Shown here piece after piece: positions 57,590 through 64,000 of a DNA stretch of 64,000 nucleotides. Below the pieces are notes generated by a model. The model was not told the DNA's origin, made no database searches, and saw only the letters and a program-made list of their open reading frames with translations. The DNA is from Luteibacter anthropi. GTDB lineage: Bacteria; Pseudomonadota; Gammaproteobacteria; Xanthomonadales; Rhodanobacteraceae. Where the stretch lies: assembly GCF_011759365.1 (NCBI RefSeq), contig NZ_JAARLZ010000007.1, positions 186,001-250,000 on the forward strand, read 5' to 3'. The translations under genes and the position numbers were made by a program. Every line of letters begins with the position of its first letter. Within the stretch, counting starts at the first letter, position 1.

Positions 57590-58912
57590 ATGTCCCAGGC
57601 CGCTCAGACCCAGAAAATCGGCTTCGTCAGCCTTGGATGTCCAAAGGCTCTTGTCGATTCAGAACGCATCCTCACCCAGCTCAAGGTCGAGGGCTACGAG
57701 ATCGTGCCCAGCTACGGCGCGGCCGATGCCGTGGTGGTGAATACCTGTGGCTTTATCGATTCTGCCGTGCAGGAGTCTCTCGACGCCATCGGCGAAGCGC
57801 TTCACGAGAACGGCAAGGTGATCGTCACCGGCTGCCTCGGCAAGCGCCAGGAGCTGATCCGCGAGAGCTACCCTGACGTGCTGGCCATTACCGGTCCGCA
57901 GGATTACGCCTCGGTGATGAGTGCCGTGCACAAGGCGCTGCCGCCGGCGCGCAACAAGTTCCTCGACCTGGTGCCGGACACGGGCGTCAAGCTCACGCCG
58001 AAGCACTATGCGTATCTCAAGATTTCCGAGGGCTGCAACCACCGTTGCAGCTTTTGCATCATTCCTTCCATGCGTGGCGATCTTGTCAGCCGCCCGGTCG
58101 ATCAGGTGTTGATCGAGGCCGAGAAGCTGGTCAAGGGTGGCGTGAAGGAGCTGCTGGTGATCTCGCAGGACACCAGCGCCTATGGCGTGGACGTGCGTTA
58201 CGCCGAGCGCGAGTGGCGGGGCAAGCAGTACCGTACGCGCATGACCGAGCTTTGCGAGGGTCTTTCCGAGCTGGGTGTGTGGACGCGTCTGCATTACGTC
58301 TACCCGTATCCGCATGTCGACGAGGTGATGCCGTTGATGGCGGAGGGCAAGATCCTTCCGTACCTCGACATCCCGTTCCAGCACGCCAGCCCGCGCATCC
58401 TCAAGTTGATGAAGCGGCCGGGCAACGTGGACAAGACGCTGGAGCGCATCCAGAATTGGCGTCGTTCCGTGCCGGATCTCACCATTCGCAGCACCTTCAT
58501 CGTCGGTTTCCCGGGTGAGACGGATGCCGAGTTCAACGAGCTGCTCGATTTCCTTCGCGAGGCCGAGCTGGATCGCGTCGGTGCGTTCGCCTATTCGCCG
58601 GTGGATGGCGCCAAGGCCAACGAGTTGCCGGGTCAGGTCGACGAAGAGCTGAAGGAAGATCGCCTGGAGCAGTTCATGGCGGTGCAGGCCGAGATCTCGG
58701 CGGCCAAGCTCCAGCGCAAGGTGGGCAAGACCATTCGTGTGCTCGTCGATGAGATCGATGCCGACGGTGCGTGGGGTCGCTCCAGTGCCGACGCGCCGGA
58801 AATCGACGGTGCCGTTCGCATCGATGACGGCCAGCTGCTGAAGCCGGGCCAGTTCGTCGACGTGGTGGTGGAAGAAGCCGACGCCCACGACCTCTACGGT
58901 CGCCTGGTCTGA
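57590..58912 (+). CDS. rimO: Ribosomal protein S12 methylthiotransferase
   Basis: A 440-residue radical-SAM enzyme that adds a methylthio group to an aspartate of ribosomal protein S12. The N-terminal MTTase domain has cysteines in [22 protein letters not shown] and TGCLGKR; the radical-SAM cluster is CNHRCSFC in [20 protein letters not shown]. The C-terminal TRAM domain covers about the last 70 residues ([15 protein letters not shown]). ATG 57590 ([19 protein letters not shown]) fits the family. The DUF3025 gene follows three bases later. Confidence 0.96.
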   Translation: MSQAAQTQKIGFVSLGCPKALVDSERILTQLKVEGYEIVPSYGAADAVVVNTCGFIDSAVQESLDAIGEALHENGKVIVTGCLGKRQELIRESYPDVLAITGPQDYASVMSAVHKALPPARNKFLDLVPDTGVKLTPKHYAYLKISEGCNHRCSFCIIPSMRGDLVSRPVDQVLIEAEKLVKGGVKELLVISQDTSAYGVDVRYAEREWRGKQYRTRMTELCEGLSELGVWTRLHYVYPYPHVDEVMPLMAEGKILPYLDIPFQHASPRILKLMKRPGNVDKTLERIQNWRRSVPDLTIRSTFIVGFPGETDAEFNELLDFLREAELDRVGAFAYSPVDGAKANELPGQVDEELKEDRLEQFMAVQAEISAAKLQRKVGKTIRVLVDEIDADGAWGRSSADAPEIDGAVRIDDGQLLKPGQFVDVVVEEADAHDLYGRLV

Positions 58913-58915
58913 CCC

Positions 58916-59716
58916 ATGCGGTACGTGGCGCCCACACGCGAGGCGCTGGATCGCAGCGTGCTCGCGGTACCGCCGCTGGCGTACTGGGATGAATTCAGGT
59001 CATTCGTCGAAGGTGACGAATGGCCTGAGGTTTCTGCACTGAATGCGCTCTGGCCTGTGGGCGTGACGACGCGTTTCGTTACGCAGGATGCCGCCTTGCT
59101 GGCGGATGGCCTGCATTACGAGGAGCGCATCGCGCAGCTCGGCGCCGTCGCAACGCGTGCCGCCAACTGGCATGACCTGTTCAATGCCTTCGTCTGGCTG
59201 CGCCATGGCGCGATCAAGCGTGCGCTCAACGCACGGCAGGTGAGCGAGATCGAACGCATGGGGCCCCGTGAACGTTCGCGGCCGCAGTGTGCGCTTACGC
59301 ATTTCGACGAAGCCGGGATGATCGTCAGTCTTCGTGATCCGGCCATGCTGGAGGCGTGGGATCGGCATGACTGGTTCTGCCTGTTCCGCACGCATCGTGA
59401 GGCGTGGTTGTCGGGTGAGGCGCGTGTCGAGGTGTTCGGGCATGCGTTGCTGGAGCATGCGTTGACGCCGGAGAAATTGCTGGTGGGTAAGGCATTGGTC
59501 GTCATGGGGGATGACGCTGCGGAAGTTTGCGCGCGGGCGATTGCTTCCGGGGCGGTGCTTAATGATCCGCAGGAATTGCGGCCGTTTCCGGTGTCGGGTG
59601 TGCCGGGGTGGCATGTGGATACCGATAGTGATGCGTTCTACTTCTCTGCGCCGTGTTTCCAGCCGGTGAGGGCGGGGCGCGCATATCCCGCACCACTTGC
59701 CGGCATCTGCTGGTAA
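58916..59716 (+). CDS. DUF3025 family protein
   Basis: A 266-residue cytoplasmic protein. NWHDLFNAFVWLRHGAIKRALNARQV is the family's most conserved stretch, followed by RSRPQCALTHFDEAG and later LEHALTPEKLLVGKALVV. Its length agrees with DUF3025, for which no function is established. It starts three bases after rimO ends and is likely co-transcribed. Confidence 0.85.
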   Translation: MRYVAPTREALDRSVLAVPPLAYWDEFRSFVEGDEWPEVSALNALWPVGVTTRFVTQDAALLADGLHYEERIAQLGAVATRAANWHDLFNAFVWLRHGAIKRALNARQVSEIERMGPRERSRPQCALTHFDEAGMIVSLRDPAMLEAWDRHDWFCLFRTHREAWLSGEARVEVFGHALLEHALTPEKLLVGKALVVMGDDAAEVCARAIASGAVLNDPQELRPFPVSGVPGWHVDTDSDAFYFSAPCFQPVRAGRAYPAPLAGICW

Positions 59717-59727
59717 CACCTGGGCCG

Positions 59728-59873
59728 TCATTCCTGCGAACGCAGGAATCCAGTGCGATGCAGTGGGTTTTCGCGATGGCGTGGCCTGCTTGGCTTCTTG
59801 AGTGCACATCGATGTGGCGTTCGGCCATGCTGGTGAACTGGGGCGCTGGGTTCCAGCGTTCGCTGGAACGACG
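59728..59873 (-). repeat. Solo inverted copy of the 172-bp repeat
   Basis: It begins CGTCATTCCTGCGAACGCAGGAA and ends GGGTTCCAGCGTTCGCTGGAACG, with TGGTGAACTGGGGCGCTGGG inside, the complement of the array unit (441-1446) with a diverged centre. Both terminal hairpins have kept pairing although their sequence has changed. Confidence 0.85.
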
Positions 59874-59923
59874 GTGTCGGGGTTACCAAGGTGTCGGGGT
59901 TACCAAGGTGTCGGGGTTATCAG
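59873..59923. repeat. Three tandem copies of a 17-bp unit
   Basis: GGTGTCGGGGTTACCAA at 59873, 59890 and 59907 (last copy ends TTATCAG). It sits between the solo repeat and the terminator of bipA. Confidence 0.85.
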
Positions 59924-59933
59924 CTTGCGGACA

Positions 59934-59969
59934 TAAAAAAACGCCGCTCTTTCGAGCGGCGTTTTTTAT
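59934..59969. terminator. Bidirectional intrinsic terminator
   Basis: A run of seven A, then ACGCCGCTC-TTTC-GAGCGGCGT, then six T. It serves bipA on the minus strand and possibly the rimO/DUF3025 unit on the plus strand. Confidence 0.93.
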
Positions 59970-59986
59970 TGCATCGTCAGCGGAAA

Positions 59987-61834
<1,848 letters not shown>

Positions 61835-61959
61835 GCGGTATGCGCCGGCGTGCAGCCGGATCGCCTCTTTGGTTTGGGAAGCCGCCGATTATAAAGGAAT
61901 TTGGCGATTTTCGCATGACGGCCTGCGACTCCGTTCACGGAGCCGCAGGCCGCACCCGT

Positions 61960-64000
61960 TCAGGGTTCCAGCACCGGGCCGCGGCAGGCGGCCGGAAGGT
62001 ACTTCGGATCGATGCCGTCGCCTTCGCAGGCCCAGTCCACCCGGCCTTCTTCCACGCGGGGCGTGAGAACCAGCTGGCCCGAGTCCAGCTTCTGGTCGGC
62101 CTTGTGCGGCGGGGTGGCGTCCAGGGTGATCGTGATGGAGCCGCCCTGGCCGATCTCGACGGAGCCGGCGATATCGTTGCCGAGGGTTTCCGGCTTGCCC
62201 AGGCCCGCGGCGGCGTTGGTTGCCGGGAAGCGACCGGTGGCCAGGCGCTTCTTGCCAACGGCCTCCTTGACCGGATCGGCCGCGGCCAGTGCGAGGTTCA
62301 CCTGGGCGCGCATCGTGTAGTTCTCGTACTGCGGGACGGCGATGGCTGCCAGGATGGCCGACGTCACCGCGATGCTCATGGCGCCGCCGCTATCCACCAG
62401 CTCATAGGGCGTCTGCTGGTAGGTGAAGGACAGGGCGAGGGTGTCCTGGTCGGCCTCGATGGCCGTGCCCAGCACGCCCTTGTCTGGCAGGCCCAGCGTA
62501 TGGGCCGAGGGCAGGGTGGCGATATCCGCCTCCGAGCCCGACATCGAGGCAAGGATCTGCAGGATCTGGATGTAGGTGTAGTAGGCGTCGCGCTGGGCGC
62601 CGTGCGTCGTGGCCGTGAAGCCGGCGAGGGTGCGGTTGCCCGGGTAGTGGCGGCTGGCGAGCCAGTCGGCCACGGACGTATCCGGCTTGGCGGCCGCGCG
62701 GTCGGATAGCGCCTGCGGCACGCCCGCCATCACGATCCAGTCGCCGTCTTCCAGCCACCACGACTTGCCACCCATGCGACCGATCAGCTCGGCCAGCGGT
62801 TTCATCGATGGTGTCGCATCGGCAGGCAGGACGTCGCTGCCCTGGGGCGGCGCCGTCACCCAGTGGACCTCGGTGCCGTCAATCTTTGAGGTGCCGGTTT
62901 TCCAGCCGCGCGGGCCCATCGCCGCCATGTGGTCGCGCCAGGCTTTCATGTCGCGGGTACGCAGGGCGTAGAAGGTGCCGGCGTCGTCGGCAAACACGAC
63001 CAGCTCGGGTCCGAACCACTTGAAGTAATCGGCCAGCGCGGCCCCGTAACGGTCCTGCATCCGCTTGTCGAGCGCATGGAATTTACCGGCGGCGTCGCTG
63101 CCGAAGTCCAGGTTCAGGTTGTCCTCGAAGCGCTTGTAGGCCTCCGGGCCAGGCACGGCGAAGGTCAGCACCCAGCGTGGCTCGCCCGCGGTCTTGATCG
63201 ACGGGGCGAACGAGACCGGTGCAAGGTATTGCAGGGCGCGGGCCTGCGGTGCGTGGACGATGAGGCGGATCTGGCCCAGTCCGTCGACGCTGCCGGCGCC
63301 GAAGGCAATGGCGTCGGCCTTGCTGGCAAAGTCGGCCGGCAGGCGGCCGAGCGGGTTGTCGCCGGCCTGTGCGGCGGCAACGGCGCCGACGCCGCGCACG
63401 GTCACCCAGCCGAACAAGCCTTCGCCGGAGGTGTCGATGCGCGATTCAAGCTCGCCCAGCGTGGCAGGCGAGTCCTTCGTGCCCGCGTTGCCGAAGCTGG
63501 CGATCAGCTCGTCGAGCTTAGCCGCGTCGCTGGGTTCCTTGGTGGCCTGGGTCACCCACAGGCGGCGTGTCTTCACGTCGTAGCGCACGGCGCCGCCGCT
63601 GGACAGCGTGCCGTTGCCCTGGGCGTCCAGCGGCGCGGCGAGGATCGGCGTGGTGGTGGATAGCGTGGCCAGTCGTGCGTTGACGGCATCGACGCTCGGC
63701 TGGGCCAACACCGCGGTGACGACCACGCGCGAGGCTGGCGAGGGAATGCCGACGGGGTCGATCAGCGCCACCTCCACGGGAGAGCGCAGGTCGTCCAGCA
63801 GCAGGCCGAGCACGGGGGCGATCTTCAGGTCGGCGAGAATCTTGTCCCGGGCGATGCTCTCGCGCAGTTTCGCAACCAGGTCCAGGTGTGCCTTGGTGGA
63901 CAACGCAGCGTCGAGCGCGCGCCCCGTCGGCACGCCACCCAGCATCACCCACGGCGAGGGGATGCGCACATAGGACACGGTCTGGGCCGGAAGGTGTTGG
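61960..64000 (-). CDS. Large protein with C-terminal type IV pilin-like domain, 5'-truncated
   Basis: The frame is open to the window edge: codons before the GTG at 63978 (LPAQTVSYVRIPSPW) look coding, so the start lies outside. About 680 residues are seen. The first about 510 are not recognised; they contain repeated alpha/beta segments and GEGLFGWVTVRGVGA. The last about 145 (from 62390) look like a type IV pilin: AILAAIAVPQYENYTMRAQVNLALAAADPVKEAVG, GQGGSITITLD, QLVLTPRVEEGRVDWAC and KYLPAACR. The prepilin leader and Phe-Thr-Leu-Ile-Glu start are eroded (TPYELVDSGGAMS), so prepilin processing is unlikely. The pilin Cys pair is kept. Confidence 0.7.
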   Translation of the reverse strand, partial: QHLPAQTVSYVRIPSPWVMLGGVPTGRALDAALSTKAHLDLVAKLRESIARDKILADLKIAPVLGLLLDDLRSPVEVALIDPVGIPSPASRVVVTAVLAQPSVDAVNARLATLSTTTPILAAPLDAQGNGTLSSGGAVRYDVKTRRLWVTQATKEPSDAAKLDELIASFGNAGTKDSPATLGELESRIDTSGEGLFGWVTVRGVGAVAAAQAGDNPLGRLPADFASKADAIAFGAGSVDGLGQIRLIVHAPQARALQYLAPVSFAPSIKTAGEPRWVLTFAVPGPEAYKRFEDNLNLDFGSDAAGKFHALDKRMQDRYGAALADYFKWFGPELVVFADDAGTFYALRTRDMKAWRDHMAAMGPRGWKTGTSKIDGTEVHWVTAPPQGSDVLPADATPSMKPLAELIGRMGGKSWWLEDGDWIVMAGVPQALSDRAAAKPDTSVADWLASRHYPGNRTLAGFTATTHGAQRDAYYTYIQILQILASMSGSEADIATLPSAHTLGLPDKGVLGTAIEADQDTLALSFTYQQTPYELVDSGGAMSIAVTSAILAAIAVPQYENYTMRAQVNLALAAADPVKEAVGKKRLATGRFPATNAAAGLGKPETLGNDIAGSVEIGQGGSITITLDATPPHKADQKLDSGQLVLTPRVEEGRVDWACEGDGIDPKYLPAACRGPVLEP

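Overview
The window is GC-rich, gene-dense bacterial chromosome of gammaproteobacterial type. Gene content points to the Lysobacterales (Xanthomonadales), most likely Rhodanobacteraceae such as Luteibacter or Dyella; this is inferred from protein similarity remembered by family, not from a search. Supporting signs are twin csp genes, tandem S46 dipeptidyl-peptidases, an EfpL-type factor, a kynurenine-pathway cluster, and many short REP-like palindromes with the core GTAGGAGCGCGCC. I saw no rRNA, tRNA or CRISPR array.

Layout. 1-442 is the 3' end of proA, followed by an array of 172-bp repeats (441-1446). A divergent regulator/serine hydrolase pair occupies 1469-3569. From 3572 to 6519 lies an accessory block bracketed by inverted REP elements. 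It holds a 5'-truncated CdiA/filamentous-haemagglutinin tail with a deaminase toxin domain, an overlapping candidate immunity gene, an IS5-family transposase remnant and an orphan Imm74-like gene; its distal half is visibly AT-richer than its surroundings. 6559-10619 is a minus-strand kynurenine cluster (ACMSD, a secreted protein, kynureninase, an unknown protein, a VOC protein). 10802-19168 holds a FUSC membrane protein, efpL, an SDR, two GNAT genes, HMG-CoA lyase and a biotin carboxylase subunit. 19357-25009 holds slyD, pldA, a YcaQ-type glycosylase and two csp genes whose promoter/leader regions share a sequence element.

27249-31202 is an alpha-hydroxyketone quorum-sensing locus: histidine kinase, response regulator and CqsA synthase, all on the minus strand. 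31234-45568 is mostly housekeeping and enzyme genes: tcdA, a GIY-YIG protein, a prolyl-4-hydroxylase-like protein, an M1 peptidase, a SET protein, a ComEA-like protein, an M20 peptidase, a YggS-type protein, an NlpC/P60 protein, a pseudouridine synthase and kbl. A 1194-residue DUF748/AsmA-like protein separates kbl from tdh, the two enzymes of threonine-to-glycine conversion. 50578-55005 carries two S46 peptidases.

55104-56225 is a second small accessory region. An Imm22-like gene lies between two related single-span membrane microproteins, one of only 59 residues, near a cluster of DnaA-box-like sites. The window ends with a HIT protein, dienelactone hydrolase, rimO, a DUF3025 gene, a solo inverted copy of the 172-bp repeat, bipA, and a 5'-truncated large protein with an eroded type IV pilin domain at its C-terminus.

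The most interesting regions are the REP-bracketed toxin/immunity block, the cqsA locus, the Imm22/microprotein cluster and the pilin-domain fusion.
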